64,000 nucleotides of DNA, taken from Spodoptera frugiperda. Lineage: Eukaryota; Arthropoda; Insecta; Lepidoptera; Noctuidae. The DNA lies in assembly GCF_023101765.2 (NCBI RefSeq), contig NC_064237.1, positions 13,250,199 to 13,314,198 of the forward strand. Reading direction: 5' to 3'. Below the pieces are notes generated by a model. It did no database searches and was not told the origin of the DNA. It saw only the letters and a list, made by a program, of their open reading frames with translations. This document shows, piece after piece, positions 1 through 12,570 of the stretch; position 1 is the stretch's first letter, and each line of letters begins with the position of its first letter. A program made the position numbers and the translations under genes.

Positions 1-42
1 ACTAACAGTATGTCCGTCAGTGAAGCTAGGAGCTCTATAGCT
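1..42 (-). mobile_element. LINE 3'UTR scrap at window edge
   Basis: TGTCCGTCAGTGAAGCTAGG matches the LINE 3'UTR near 54770-54795. Only this short stretch is seen. Confidence 0.4.
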
Positions 43-1315
43 TTATAAACATAATTTATTACTTACCCAAGAATCAAACCCATGATCTCATACTCGTTGA
101 TCTAAACAACAAGCTCAGTTGCTCTCAACTAAAACACAATCCAACAACAATATTTCCATAACTATTAGCAACACCAACACTCGTATTGTAATTTGCGAGT
201 GCGAGTTCAGTTCCCGGTTAATCAAATTACGTAGAGGCGTACTGTACACAAAGCTAAGATGGAACCAACGTGGCACGGAAACGTATCAACATTTCTATAC
301 ACACATGAAACAACAATGGAGGCAGTGATGGGATCAATCTGTTTGTATTTGTGTAACAAATTATCGATATTTATCTACGTTTTTATAATAACTGTCGTAA
401 GACATACTAAATTTACTAAAAATCTTAGAGATACTAGATTTACTCGTGTAAGTTAATGGAGTAAAGTTCTACTAGTTTCGAGTCACAGAGGGACTCTTCA
501 TCATGACGATAAGTACGCATTTCTATGAATGTTTTGGTAAAAAAAACATTCAGAAAACTTAGTGACGTCGTCAAATTAATTTAGAAAATTCGTCATAATT
601 TATTTTTGACCTAGGACAGTAACCAAAAAACTATCCAATTTAAATGACGTAAAAGCTTGTCGTGAGATTTAAGTACTGTGTCTTATTGCTGTATAATTAA
701 GTAAATCGTAAATTCTATTAAAATATTTCGTTCAAGCATTTATTTCTGAGCTGAACCAACTTGCTAGTTGTTTGTTATAAGTGACAGGACAGGTCATCAT
801 CATTATAAAAATATTAAGAGCCAAATCTTTTTAATTGTCCTTTAAAAAGGACATAGCACTTAAAAACAAAACTTTATGCTTCGTCGAGTTTGAAACGAGG
901 AAATAAAGTATTATTTTTAGGCCAACAAGCCTTTTTGTGTATATTTTTATCCTTTAACATTTTTATTTTCCAAATAAAATGTTATCTCGATGCGAAACGA
1001 GTAACATCCCTATTCAGTGGAATTCCTTCCTCTATTTGAATATTATACGACGTAGGACGACGATGCAAATTAAGTGGTACAATATGGCAGAAACATATTA
1101 CTATTATTAAATGTATGTACTGCCTACACTACGCATGAAGTATACATAATAACATCTTCAAACACAACTTGACTATCTCATGACCATAATGTATTATGTA
1201 CAGTGGTCGCTTACTCATGTAGAATCATTTAATGGTCACTTAACTCAGTCCTTATATTAGCAAATATTTTCTAAACTAATAGTTTAAGTCACAACAACCA
1301 TCAACCGCCTATAAG
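43..1315. other. AT-rich intergenic DNA with one R10-like scrap
   Basis: Short chance frames only. About 465-520 carries TTCTACTAGTTTCGAGTCAC, shared with 3497-3530 and 9417-9455 and, inverted, with 32720-32745, marking a dispersed MITE-like repeat. I see nothing else. Confidence 0.5.
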
Positions 1316-1403
1316 TGTGGCCACTGCTGACTGAAGCGTGGTGATTCTATGGGGAAGAAGAGGCCTTTGGTGAGTAGTAGTCATTTATAGGCTGTTTATG
1401 TTG
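1316..1403 (+). repeat. R5 fragment (3' end)
   Basis: Carries GCGTGGTGATT, AAGAAGAGGCCTTTGGT and TTTATAGGCTGTT in R5 order. Confidence 0.45.
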
Positions 1404-1824
1404 ATACTTACGTAACATGTACTATGGTCTGCTGTCGAAATGAGGAAATAGATAAGCCTATATGTTATTTCAGGCCATAATCTCTTCCTGTTTCAAAGGA
1501 CATGGCTAAACCAAAGTATGGACGTCGTAACCCGTACAAATAAATATTGTATAAATATGGTACCTAGCAATAAATAAAGTCGCATAATTAAAAATTGATA
1601 TTTTGTAGTTAAGAAGGTCCAGAAACTTGGCATATCTGCGCAATCCTGAAAATAAAGTAGCGCTCCTACGTCAAACAACGTTACAAAAACTTCAAAATAT
1701 AACATTGCTCTGAACTTTTACCAAGGCGTTTTGATGAACCTGAGCCGAAAGTTATTTATAAATGAGGTAGATAGGTAAACAATTCTGCTTATACTAGATA
1801 ATGAACACAAAGTAACCAAGGACA

Positions 1825-1880
1825 GACACAAAATATATAGTAAGATTGTGCAATCTTATACAAAATATATATTTTGTGTC
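1825..1880. repeat. AT-rich inverted repeat
   Basis: GACACAAAATATATA at the left faces TATATATTTTGTGTC at the right, with an inner GATTG-TG-CAATC pair. It could fold as a hairpin; it may be a remnant of a small MITE. Confidence 0.5.
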
Positions 1881-2204
1881 GATCAAAACATTTACAATTA
1901 TTTGGTTTCAGAAAAAAGTCATTATATTACCGTTATTAAAAATTGATGTTCGTTTAATTATTTCGATTTGATTTTCGGGGAAACTAATGTCCTAATAATA
2001 GATTGCAGTACCTACTTCCGTGTTGTCATGTCAAACCACAACAGAAAAAAATCAATTATGAAACTTATTTTTTGTTAATTTTTGTTCACCAAGTTATAAG
2101 AATTAGTTAAACACAAAATAATTCATAAGTGAATATTTAAATAATACGGGTTAGCGTGAAATTCATATTCTTGTTATTATGCCTGGGTCAGTCATTTAGC
2201 CATC

Positions 2205-2305
2205 TCCTTTCATCCCGATCTCTTCACCCGTTTTGAACATGATTGACTATCAAACGTATATACAAACTCACTCTCAAACTTTTATAATATTAGTAAGATT
2301 ATATT
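2205..2305 (-). mobile_element. R8 Helitron-like fragment
   Basis: On the minus strand it reads CTAATATTATAAAAGTTTG, then AAAACGGGTGAAGAGATCGGGATGA, the hallmark body of the R8 repeats at 23.6, 39.8 and 49.5 kb. The CTAG end is missing. Confidence 0.5.
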
Positions 2306-2783
2306 TTTTATTTCAGAAAAGTATTGCATTCAACTGTAAACGGTAAGCGTGGAGTATTAAGACACATTTTCCAGCTTCCAGTGTTCATGGTACTTTATAA
2401 TCCAGGAACATAAGATAGCTATAAACCGCGCTATTATTTTAATTTTTCTTTTCTTCATTCCCTTTCCAAGGACCTTTCTGAGCACTCTTGAGGTTAATTT
2501 GTTTAAAGCAAAAATATAAAAGAAAACGATCGTAGGAAGCGGTCGGCGGATAATTTAATATTAATTAGGGAAATAATTAGTACGAGTGATAAGGAAGGAA
2601 AAGACAAGATTGGCATGGGACTACTTAATCTCTGGTCAAAGTTATTATTAAAATTATTGAAATACCATGCTTTTTTAATAAATTATAGCTCGAGTACTTA
2701 CCCACTTAAAGCTAAAGATGTACTGTAATAGGATCTTTTGGAATAAATAACATATCTGGTATATAAGGCTGAAGAGCTGAAGA

Positions 2784-2975
2784 TTAATTATTATGGTATC
2801 GGCTTACTCATGTAACTGTTTGACGAGGAACTCGACTAGTTGAGTAGTAGCGCCACTATCGCGATGTCGTCTGACGCGGAATGCTGTTCATGGATATGAG
2901 TCCTTAGCATGGCTTGAAACTAGTCTAGTTCCTTGTCAAACAGTTACATGTGTAAGCCGATAACATGATAATTAA
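2784..2975. mobile_element. R10 palindromic MITE
   Basis: Inverted arms of about 56 bp with a few mismatches: left ATCGGCTTACTCATGTAACT (2798 on) faces right AGTTACATGTGTAAGCCGAT (ending 2961). There is no coding capacity. The arm length and short unique centre are typical of a MITE. Confidence 0.65.
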
Positions 2976-3320
2976 CTTAGTATGACTCATGAAAGTAATG
3001 GTTTCCTAAAAATATTCGAAACCACAAAAAAATACCAAATTGTACTTAGTAGGTAAATTAAATTTCACCTGCGAAAGTCGTAAAGTTGGTAATAAGCGTG
3101 CCTTTTATTATTGCAATTAAATCTGCGCTTAATTAACTTTTACTTAGAATTCATTTTTATTTATATCGAGCCAACTTTTTAAAGGAGGTCGAGAGTTTTA
3201 TGTGGCCCGTGTAAAAAATATAAATTGTTATGAATTCTTACTGCCGAGGTTTATGTTTGAAACGTGGCGACATTATTATAATTTGCTGAAGGGATAAGTA
3301 GAGGTATAACGGTTTACACA

Positions 3321-3479
3321 GAGCTGCGCACTACCTAGCGGGTTTACTGGGGCTCCGGCTCCAAAAGCAGGAGTAGGAACGGGGTGGTTTTTAGTCAGTA
3401 AGAGTCTGACACTCCCTCTCGCCTCGCCCAAGGCGGGAGAAGTCATTGGATGATTTTCTCCCCTCAAAAAAAAAAAAAA
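3321..3479 (+). repeat. R2 copy with A tail
   Basis: Contains CTACCTAGCGGGTTTACTGG, GTCAGTAAGAGTCTGACACT and TCATTGGATGATTTTC, ending in 14 A residues. The A tail and many diverged copies suggest a retroposed element. Confidence 0.75.
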
Positions 3480-3739
3480 CGGTTTACACGCGTAAAAGCT
3501 CTACTAGTTTCGAGTCACAGAGGGACTTTTTCTCATGAGCAGCGTGCGCGTAAACCTTTATTTTTGGTTAATTTAGTATGTTCCACGGTAGTTCTTATAT
3601 AACTGTAATAATTATTATTATGTTCACCAGTAGGTGCCTTGTATTATACCATAAAGTGAATGATGGACTTTGTTGAGTAAATAGTAAAGCTTTAATAAGA
3701 TTAGACAATTTGTGTTTCAAAAGTAAATTAATATTTCAG

Positions 3740-4035
3740 ACTGCCTCGTTGGTCGAGTGGTCGCAAGTGCAACTGCCGAGTAAGAGGTCCCTGGTTCGGT
3801 TCCCGAGTCGGGCATAGCATTACTGGGCTTTTTTCGGTTTTTCGAAAATATCTGTAGTAGCACGGAGTCTGGAATTGTGCCCAGTATATGGCAATAGGCT
3901 CAAATTCCATGGGCATACAACATAATTGTACTGTACAATGTACATTGTACACTGTACAGTGGTATTACATGCCAAATGTGTCTCTGCCTACCCCTTCGGG
4001 GATTAAAGGCGTGACGATATGTATTTATGTATGTA
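3740..4035 (+). repeat. R4 tRNA-derived SINE, near full length
   Basis: The head resembles a tRNA with an A box (GGTCGAGTGG) and B box (GGTTCGGTTCC near 3793). The body carries GTCTGGAATTGTGCCCAGTA and ends with CTACCCCTTCGGGGATTAAA. The central part holds a near-palindrome of TGTACA units. Confidence 0.8.
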
Positions 4036-5689
4036 TTAAATTTCAGTTATGTGTAAAACATAACTATTATCGAAAGAAAAAAGTATGAACACAGAAACTA
4101 GCCTAAAGAATACAAACTGTAACTCTAGTACAGTTCACATTACATGTTTAAATATAATGTTTTCCTAACGTTCCCCACCCTGCCCCCAAAGTGCCCAGGG
4201 CGTTGAGTACAGCACCATTTAACTTGACAGTCCCGTAACCATGGCAACGTACCTGTGCTATTTATAGCAGTTTTCCTGCCGCCAGCAATAAATATAATAA
4301 TTTCTATGAAAGCGTTCAGGCGTAATAATTCCTATTATTATTTATTATTGTGTTTCAGTGGTTTAGTAGGTTTCAGTTTTCATTGTTGTACTATTAAGTA
4401 ACTTTATTCAGGTAACTTATCTGTAATGGTTGTTACAAGACTGTAGATAAATACATGTATGAGTACAAGTATCTATAAAAACTAATTTTTAGGAAGTTTT
4501 CAAAAATCTTTGATTTTCCATGGAAAATGAAAACAATAGTGTTGGTTGTTGGAAGGTCAAAACCCCATCACTTCACGTAAAGTACCTTATACAGTACAAT
4601 TTGGTTCAAATTACATCTCCATTCAAGGAAAGGTGTAGATTCTGCTACGTCGTAGCTTACGCCTACGAAGGTGCTACGACACTCGTAGCAGATGGTAGGC
4701 TTGCTACGAACGCTACGAATTAGATGGTAATTATTGGTAGGTAGTATGTATTATGAAACTTTGCTTTGATAGTTCGTATGTATGACCAGTCAAAAATGCT
4801 ACGTGTTTCGCGAATTTGACCACTGGAGTACTGAAGCAATATAACATTAATTTGTTTTTTTTTAATAATTCAAATACCATTTAATAAATCTAGATGTTTA
4901 GTCACAATCAAAAAAGTTTATGAAAGAAAATAAAATATTATGAGTATGCCAAATATAATCTCACCTTTCACAGCCTGAAAAATAAAACTTTTACGAAACA
5001 CCCGTATTATTATTTTTACTTCAAAAAATTGGACCGATGAGTTTAAAAAAATCTCAGTACCGTAATTTCCTTGTGTACGGAAAATCAACAAAATTATCGA
5101 TATTAAAAATAGAGACGTTCGAGTTTTTATCGATATCTAATCATCGAGAGACAGGCTTTAAAAATAATGAGTTCTTTAAATTAATGGGCGTTGAAAGAAT
5201 TACTTTATTTCTATTGTCTTGTTATTTTTGTTTGAAGAAATTATAATTGATGTTAGAACAAAAATAACTTTTTAAAAGCAAGGGTAACATACGAAGCGCC
5301 CGTGGGCACATATAATAAGAGTAGTTGGTTGATATACGCCCACTCTATGCTAGTTAAAACATAATCTAGAATACAAATATTACGTACAAAGGTTTGTTGA
5401 CCTATTTATGAAAATAAAGCTGGCACGAGTACAATATGTTCTATTTAAGGTAAATCTGAAAAGCTTAAACCTTAATACCATAAATAACAAACTGTTCAGT
5501 ACAGCCTTTTAGCAGTACTGTACTAAATTTAGTAATCCTTTGTTGAATTCTAATCTTGACACACATATTTAGTTCTCAGACCTGACTAATCAACAGGTAC
5601 TATTTAAAAAATAATCATCCTTTGGTGTTTCAGGTGTACAAGTATGCTGTGGGTACCATTTTCCGTTAGACAGACCACACGCGTGTCAT
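4036..5689. other. AT-rich intergenic DNA with a TACG-rich palindromic patch
   Basis: At 4640-4722 the motif GCTACG and its complement CGTAGC recur about eight times in alternating orientation, giving several small foldable stems. The rest is AT-rich with only short chance frames. Confidence 0.45.
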
Positions 5690-5945
5690 GGGTTAAGAAG
5701 CCTGCTTCTCATCCATTAGGGTGTGATCTCGAAAGTACTAATGTGACTTTTACAAGTTATATGTACTTTCTAGGATTATTTAAATACCACTGATTTACGG
5801 TCAGGAAATCTGTGCTTATAATTTATAATTATAAGTTTAAAATCGTTAAACCGTATTGAGCAAACGTGGTGATTAATGCTCAAACCTTCTACGTGTCAAA
5901 AGAGGCCTTTGCTGATCAGTGGCCACTTATAAGCTGTTGATGCGT
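5690..5945 (+). repeat. R5 copy
   Basis: Carries GCTTCTCATCCATTAGGG, TATATGTACTTTCTAGGATT, GTGGTGATTAATGCTCAAAC and AGAGGCCTTTGCTGA in family order. Confidence 0.65.
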
Positions 5946-7907
5946 GATGAGTGAGTCCATTAACTCTGTTACTAACCAAAGTAATACAAGAAAAAGTAAA
6001 TACAATTCTTAAAATAGGCCAGTGGGTAAGTTCCACAGTTGCAGACAATAAAGATAAATTCCACCGTCGGATTGTTCGGCGCCATTGAGGGGCACTCGCG
6101 AGGAAACCTGACAAGCCTAATGGTTTATGTAATTGTAAAAAAACATGGCGCCCACATTGCTAGCGTATTTGTAAACAGAAACGTGTTTCTTTGAATAAGT
6201 GAAAGTGTTAGTTATTTGGTTATTTGATACTTTTTTTGTGGTGTTCTGGAATCAGATTGGGGCTTGTTTTTTTTTCTTCCTAATATTGCACTAATCAATC
6301 TATAAGTATAAATTGTGTTTTCTTGTGACTATCAAGCCAATTTATGTATTTAAAACCTTAAAGATTAAATTTCCTAATTTAAAGATTCTTCAGGGTCGGA
6401 ATATTATAATAACCGACTTAGTACCTATTACATTTATCTCACAACTTTTACTGTAGAAGAATTGTTTTTAGAAAAGTATTTGTTTATGGGATTCATAATT
6501 AACGTTCTTAAACATATAACTAGGTTCATGAATGCTATGGAAGTTAAGTGAGTATATAAGGATCATAGTAAGTAGTACTTTATATTGCCAAGCACGTCTT
6601 GTATTCGATTCGGGGCTAGCACGGTTGCTGCGTAAAATGAGAATTTTTGACTGTTGCAATTTTCATAATATATTTTATACGGAGATTAGAATTGATTGAG
6701 TTTTTGATTCACTATGGGTTCCAAGTTTTTATTTACACCAATCGAATTGAGCAAATAAATGCAATCAAAGTTTAATCACTTCATTCAATTAATCAAAGTC
6801 AAAGTCAAACCATTTATTTTAATTAAATCAATAAAAAGGTACTTTTGAAATGTCAACAAATACTGAAATAAATAATACTCTGTCAGTCTATCCATTAGTG
6901 AAACTAGGTGCTTCTACATGAACTTTTAAAACGTCAAATTAGAATGAATAGTTCGTCAATCGGTTGGCCAGTTAATCTCACCTAGATTAACTTAATCATA
7001 AGTAATGCTAAGTCATATTAAGTAATGCTAGAGTGACCTTGGTCTACTGGCGACGATTTCCTTAACACATTAATCAATGAAAACGGTTGTGTGTATATCA
7101 GTTAGTTACCTCAATAGCTTTGAGAATGTATTTTAATATAACACAGGCTGTGTAAACATAGGGAGGTAGAATCTGACGTGGACGTTTTATAATACAATAT
7201 AAATTTTCGATATGTTGCGAAAAATATGATGTCCTACTATTTAGCCTCTAAAAGGGTAGCTAGAGATGCACATATTACATGTAAAACCTGTTGTTCACTA
7301 TTTATGTTATGTTTTTCTTTATGTAGAACAGAGAGTGACCTTATTGTAATTTTTGGCAAACAATATTTTGTAATCCCTTTATAATGCTTGCGTATTACAC
7401 AAAACTGTTTTGCTGACTTCCCTCTATCTCCCGAGTGACATCTTCGAGCCACTTGTTGAGTACTGAGGAATATATAGTACCTCTTTTCCTCCCTATTTAA
7501 ATAAAGACGTTACGCACAAGTGAGTTCCTTAGAGGGCGAGAGGGAATATCTATTTTATTTCAAGTGAGAGGTTCCGAGTCAGTGACAATCGTAGCGAGCG
7601 ATCGATGTCAGTACTGGGAGGCAGTGGTATGTGTTAAAGGGGATGATAGTATATTCTATGGAATCTTTGTATATGGGTATTTTTCAACATGTCAACTTAG
7701 CCCGCTGTAGGAGAAAAAATTTAATGGACAAACGTACTACTGTAGTTAGCGCCTATTTTAAAATTCAAAGCAAAACATAACACAGTGTAATGCTTGCTTA
7801 GTGACTAAAAGAGTAAGAAGTGTATTATTATGTACGTCTGGGATAAAACCTAAATAATACCTTGTAAATACCATCGGTACACATCAATAGCGTATATGTA
7901 TGTATAA
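5946..7907. other. Intergenic DNA, mostly featureless
   Basis: Apart from the LINE 3' fragment at 6790-6960 and a weak SINE-like scrap near 6600-6640, I see nothing that is coding or structured. Confidence 0.4.
6790..6960 (-). mobile_element. LINE 3' end fragment
   Basis: Begins with CAAAGTCAAAGTCAAA and ATTTATTTTAATTAA, then CTTTTGAAATGTCAA and AGTGAAACTAGGTGCT, all in the same order as the 3' end of the 54.7-kb LINE. Confidence 0.65.
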
Positions 7908-8259
7908 GTGGCCATTGGCTACTGGCCAAAACCCTCTTCTCACACGGACTGGGTTTGGGTAATAATCACCACGCTTGCTCAAAACCAGGATTCCTCACGA
8001 TGTTTTCCTTAACCGCCGTAAGTCAGTAGTGTTCAAATGATAATCATAAATAATTGAAAGTTTACCAAGAATTCGTTTCTTACTGAAATCGTCTTGTTTT
8101 CTATTACGCACGCACAATACATATGATTGAGTAGTGTTTAAATAATCTTAGAAAGTACATGTAACTCGCAAAAAGTCACTTTGGTACTTGCCGTTGGTAG
8201 GTTTCGAGATCCATGCATGAGAAGTGGGCGCTTTAAACCTCCTGGCCACCACGACCATT
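7908..8259 (-). repeat. R5 copy with internal insertion
   Basis: Reads R5 on the minus strand, from GGTTTAAAGCGCCCACTTCT through AAGTACCAAAGTGAC to the GGCCACTT end. The middle is longer than in other copies, with AT-rich sequence added. Confidence 0.65.
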
Positions 8260-8432
8260 ACCAACAACACAAAGTTTGCTCCCGTAGAACCTCGCATTCA
8301 CCGGCTATTTAGGAAATGGCCGGCAGTTGCATAGCCGCTGTGAATTATAGCCGGTACCCACTTGGTGTATATTGGCTAGTAAATCAGTATCGTGTGATTC
8401 GGCCACGATAACGCGATGTGATTTACGAAATT

Positions 8433-8505
8433 ACCGCCTCGTTAGTTCAGTGGTCGAAAGAGGGACTGCGACCTTGAGGTAACGACTTCGAGTTGGAGGA
8501 AATTG
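8433..8505 (+). repeat. Decayed tRNA-like SINE head
   Basis: CCTCGTTAGTTCAGTGGTCG and a following GACTTCGAGTTGG look like A-box and B-box remnants of a tRNA-derived SINE distinct from R1 and R4. No clear body follows. Confidence 0.35.
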
Positions 8506-8831
8506 CTTTTAGTTCCTTATTGGTTGGGTTGTGGATAATATGGATTAATGCCTTCGTTAAATAAGTTTTGAAAACACATGTTATATAAAAATGTAGGATT
8601 CGACTGAATACAAAACATGTTTTTCTAACTTTTAACACGTGATTTGGTCTTAAAACTTGGTATATTCAGTGTTGCATCTCTGTCTGTTCCAGTATAAGCA
8701 TAGTCGACACTTTTAAATTTAATATGCTATTCTAAAACATACAAATTAGTTATATGAGCAATGAGCATACAAACATATAATAGTCAATGTAGGTGTTCAT
8801 TATTCTTATTTCTCTCTTTAAAAGCTTTCCT

Positions 8832-9011
8832 CAGCACTCGGATTTTCTCCTGTGTCGTGGGTGCGTTTACAAAAATACAATTTCATAATATGACAAACAA
8901 ACCCGTAACAACAATTTGTGGATCACACAATGAGTTGCTACATACAGGAACCGACTGCAAGCCACGTAGCGCAGCAGCCAGTTGCCAAGCCACCGCACCA
9001 ACCGTGCAATG
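8832..9011 (-). repeat. R1 tRNA-derived SINE
   Basis: On the minus strand it starts GCACGGTTGGTGCGGTGGCT, passes ACAAATTGTTGTTACGGG and ends CACGACACAGGAGAAAATCC. The B box is degraded. Confidence 0.75.
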
Positions 9012-10690
9012 TTTTCACTGGAATTCTGCAAATTGTGTCAAGTATATCTCAAGCCAGCAAATCGAAGTTTCTATTCATTCAATTGGCGTTTAAATGCCAT
9101 TTATCTAGGGGTGAATCTACATTACAAAGTTACATGAAACAAATACAAAAACATCCCTTCCCGTAAAACTTTTTACGTATGGTAAAATAAATAAATCTTT
9201 CATTTTATACATCGCGTGGTGTGACCTTCGGTTCCCGGGGGAAATACATGGAGTGTGGCAAACGCGGATTTTGCATTCAATACACTTTAAAACAGTATTC
9301 AAATGTGAATGGGTGAAATTCGATTTCAGAAGATTGGTGTGAAAACATGAACGAGCGAGATTTTTGTTGGTAAGCAGAAATGAAGTAAAAACAACTCACT
9401 TAAATATTCTGAGAAAAGTTTTACTAATTTCGTGTCATAAAGGGACTCTTCAACATGAGCAGCGTACGCGGAAGCTTAAAAGATTTATTGAAATTTGCCT
9501 GTTTTTTCCCCAATGTAAGAAGCAGATTAGTAACACGGCCGAAGAGGTTGTGAATTGTGCCAACAAATTATTCTGTACATCTACAACGACTATAAAAACA
9601 AAGAAGTTGCAGCTAGAGATTCAACAATCAAATTGATGTTATTCATTAAAACCGTAGATGAATTTATTCCAAACTTAATTAACTTCATTATAAATTCACT
9701 CGAAATACAATCTAATTTTAGTCGAAATTCTCCAAAATAGATCCGATGACGGCGTTTCCTAATTTTCGCGAAGTTCCCGTTATTTCATTTGAGATCACAA
9801 CGATCATTCACCATGTGTCGGTGATCCCGAGTAGATCCTGGATCTCAAGATCAAAGGCGGAGAGCAAATTAATTATATTACTTGCTAATTAGCGGGGGTC
9901 GGGAATGTGAGCAAATCTGCTTGCGTGATTTCCCAAAAGAATCTGAGGGCTTGGAGCTCGGGGCTCCAGTGGAAGCGATCATTTTGAGTTATTCCCTTTT
10001 TCTATTGTTGCCTAAGTATTATGGTGTTAAGTGTTATTTCATTTTATTTTATGCAGAAAGGTGATTAATTTTCGTAGAGAAACAAAATTATAATTAACCT
10101 GATTTTTCTTGTAAGAGGTAAGACTTTTTTGTCATTATTTGTAAACCATGCTCTATACTAAGATTTTCCCCTGTCGTACCCACGTTTAAAAACGTTGCCA
10201 ATTGTCCACATTTTAATGTGTTTCTGAGCGCTTCTAACCTTTCTACAGCTATCTACATGTCCAATGGTAATGGCTGAGCACATTTGTTTTGTCACAGTGG
10301 ACAATCACATTATAGCATCTCCTCTTTGTACTTTCTTCGAGAACAGGACTAAAATAATATAAATTTTAACCTTCCATAGAAATTATTAGACAACGCGATC
10401 CTTCTTTAAAGGAAGTCAGTGAAACTTTCACTATTTTTTCTGTGTTTGCAAGTGAATGGAATAACAAGAACCACTCAGTGACTTGGGAATTAGGTGGGTC
10501 ACTATTGTGACCTGATTACTTTGATTGAGGAAACAAAAGTCGAAATGTGAGAGGGAACAGTGATTGGGCGTTGAAAGGAGAATTCCGAACAATTACTGCG
10601 GGCAACCCGTGATTGGGTTATACAATTTGGAAATTTTCTGTTTGTAAAATTGTCTGTCTTATATTATGGTACCTACCATACATGGTCATA
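9012..10690. other. Intergenic DNA with one repeat scrap
   Basis: A MITE-like scrap lies at 9412-9472 (TTTTACTAATTTCGTGTCAT). Frames of 60-90 codons here show no recognisable domain and no splice pattern. Confidence 0.4.
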
Positions 10691-10770
10691 GGATTGCAAT
10701 ATTTTTTTCACCTTGGGCGAGGTGAGAAGGTAGTCGACTCTTACTTACTAAAAACCACCCCGTCCGTACT
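10691..10770 (-). repeat. R2 fragment
   Basis: CACCTTGGGCGAGGTGAGAA followed by CTAAAAACCACCCCGTCCGT matches the minus strand of R2. Confidence 0.6.
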
Positions 10771-10848
10771 TATGATCTTTCAGCCGCTAACGTAGTCCGT
10801 AGCTCCGGGTCTTTCCTACACTTAGTAACAAGTGTCTGCACGACTAGG

Positions 10849-10985
10849 AGTACACGGTTGGCGCGATTCCCGCACGGAGCAGACTATTTGTGTAATCCAC
10901 AAATTGATGATAAGCGATCTGGGCGTCATGCCCATGTGAACTTGTTTGTTTGTAAACCCAATCGCGGCACAAGAGAAAATCACTA
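10849..10985 (+). repeat. R1 SINE with deleted head
   Basis: Starts ACACGGTTGGCGCG and jumps directly to ATTCCCGCACGGAGCA, losing the D-arm region. The tail with AATCCACAAATTG and GGCACAAGAGAAAATC is present. Confidence 0.65.
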
Positions 10986-11331
10986 GCTGTGGTTGCACGT
11001 TTTTCTTTGAAATAAAAAAAGAATTTGGCAAATTAGTAAAAAGAAACAAATTATGAACACTATTAAAATGATACTTTCAAAGAGCAATACTTTATTAGCT
11101 TCATGTAGTAAGTTATTGTTGAATCGCTGCCAACTTGGTCGGACAGCACCCATTCATAATGTCATGTAAACAAACCCCACTTGTTGCTTGCACGGGAATC
11201 GTACGCCGACCGTTTCTTGTATGAATATTAAGTTTACTATTATGATAAACGTATTGACTTTCTCATTACTGAGTTTGAGACTCTGGGTTCGATTCTTGGT
11301 CAGGAAAAATAAAGTTTTAGGCCATATCTGG
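10986..11331. other. Intergenic spacer
   Basis: Contains GAGTTTGAGACTCTGGGTTCGATTC (11274-11298), split here as a B-box-like GGGTTCGATTC, possibly a SINE scrap. Nothing else is seen. Confidence 0.3.
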
Positions 11332-11490
11332 GTGATCCGGAGCTGCAGACTACCTAGCGGGTTTACTGGGGCTCCAGCTCGAAAAACAGGAGTAGGAACG
11401 GAGCGGTTTTTAGTCAGTAAGAGTCTGACACTCCCTCTGGCTTCGCCCAAGGCGAGAGAAACCATTGGATGATTTTCCGTTCTCAAAAAA
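11332..11490 (+). repeat. R2 copy
   Basis: Full-length-like copy from GGAGCTGCAGACTACCTAGC to an A-rich end. The short phrase GGCCATATCTGGGT occurs at 11321 and again at 11491, a plausible target-site duplication of about 14 bp. Confidence 0.75.
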
Positions 11491-11849
11491 AGGCCATATC
11501 TGGGTCCTCAACACAAGTCTTAAAGCATTTACATACAAGATAAAGTCAAAAAACAACTTAATGCAGAGTAATATACACCTTGTTCCCCAAATAATACGGG
11601 CAAACTTTCTTAAACAAGGGGCTAAGAAAAATCCACTTGGCAAGTTATTTATGATGATATTGTAGCACTTGATATCATCAGCATCACCTGCACAGCTGCG
11701 GCAAGTAATCATGTTTTAAGTACCTTACACACAGTTTGGGGAGTGGTCCAAGGTATAAGAGGTTGGAATATGATAGGATCAGACAGTGTAAAGTTGTGAG
11801 ATATTTAACACGAAGGAAAATTTGCCTACAATAGTATATTGTCTGAGGT

Positions 11850-12087
11850 GTCGTGGTGAGGTTTAAGACGTCCGCTTCTCATGCATAAGGGTTTGAAACC
11901 TACTAACGACAAGTACCAATGTGACATTTTCCGAGGCATACTAGACACCACTGACAGACGGTAAAGGAAAACGTCGCGAGGAAACCTGGGCTTAAAATTT
12001 TAAAACCGCCAACCCGCATTGGACAAGTGTGGTGATTAATGCTCAAACCTTCTTCGTGTGAGAAGAGGCCTTTGGTCAGCAGTTTTT
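11850..12087 (+). repeat. R5 copy
   Basis: Begins GTCGTGGTGAGGTTTAAGAC, includes CGACAAGTACCAATGTGACA and ends TGTGAGAAGAGGCCTTTGGT. It is one of the least interrupted R5 copies here. Confidence 0.7.
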
Positions 12088-12570
12088 AAGTTCTATGCCT
12101 ACGTGTCGACAAGTTTATTTATGTTAATATATTATGTATTCTTTGTTACTGCCTCTAACTTTACTTTTATTTAGAAACCGAATGATCAAATTTTTATCTC
12201 AAGTTTTTTAATTAATAAGAAGTTTTAGTGGAAAAATTTCATCTTCCTAAAAACCAAAAATTGGAACATGATTAAATGGGAAAGATAAACTTAATATATT
12301 AAACTCGATCCAGCCTACTTCAGGGCGGTATAAATTAAAATCTGAAATTGAATCTGATAAGATTTGTTTGCCTCTGAAAATGGGCGTTTCAGCCTAGTTA
12401 CTGTATAGTAAGTAAACTTTGGAAATTATCAGCCCTTCGTCGAGGTTTCATTGCTATCCTTCGACAAAATACTTATATCCTGGCTTGTTTTTATGTAGCC
12501 TTCATTAGAAACAAGATTTGTTTTTTTTTTATGGGATCAAGCCGATAGATCCCATCAAAAACTGATGCAC
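12088..12570. other. Intergenic spacer
   Basis: AT-rich, with no coding or structural signal that I can see. Confidence 0.4.

Noticed and set aside
3740..3815. Possible functional tRNA gene
   Set aside because: It has A- and B-box-like parts but no full cloverleaf, and is continuous with the R4 SINE body; other R4 copies carry the same head.
8761..9166. 110- and 82-codon frames
   Set aside because: They are read from an inverted R1 SINE, including its tRNA-like head.
11154..11486. 110-codon minus-strand frame starting MRTENHPMVSLALGEARGSV
   Set aside because: It is the R2 repeat; the same N-terminus appears at 3276-3467 and 50026-50355 for the same reason.
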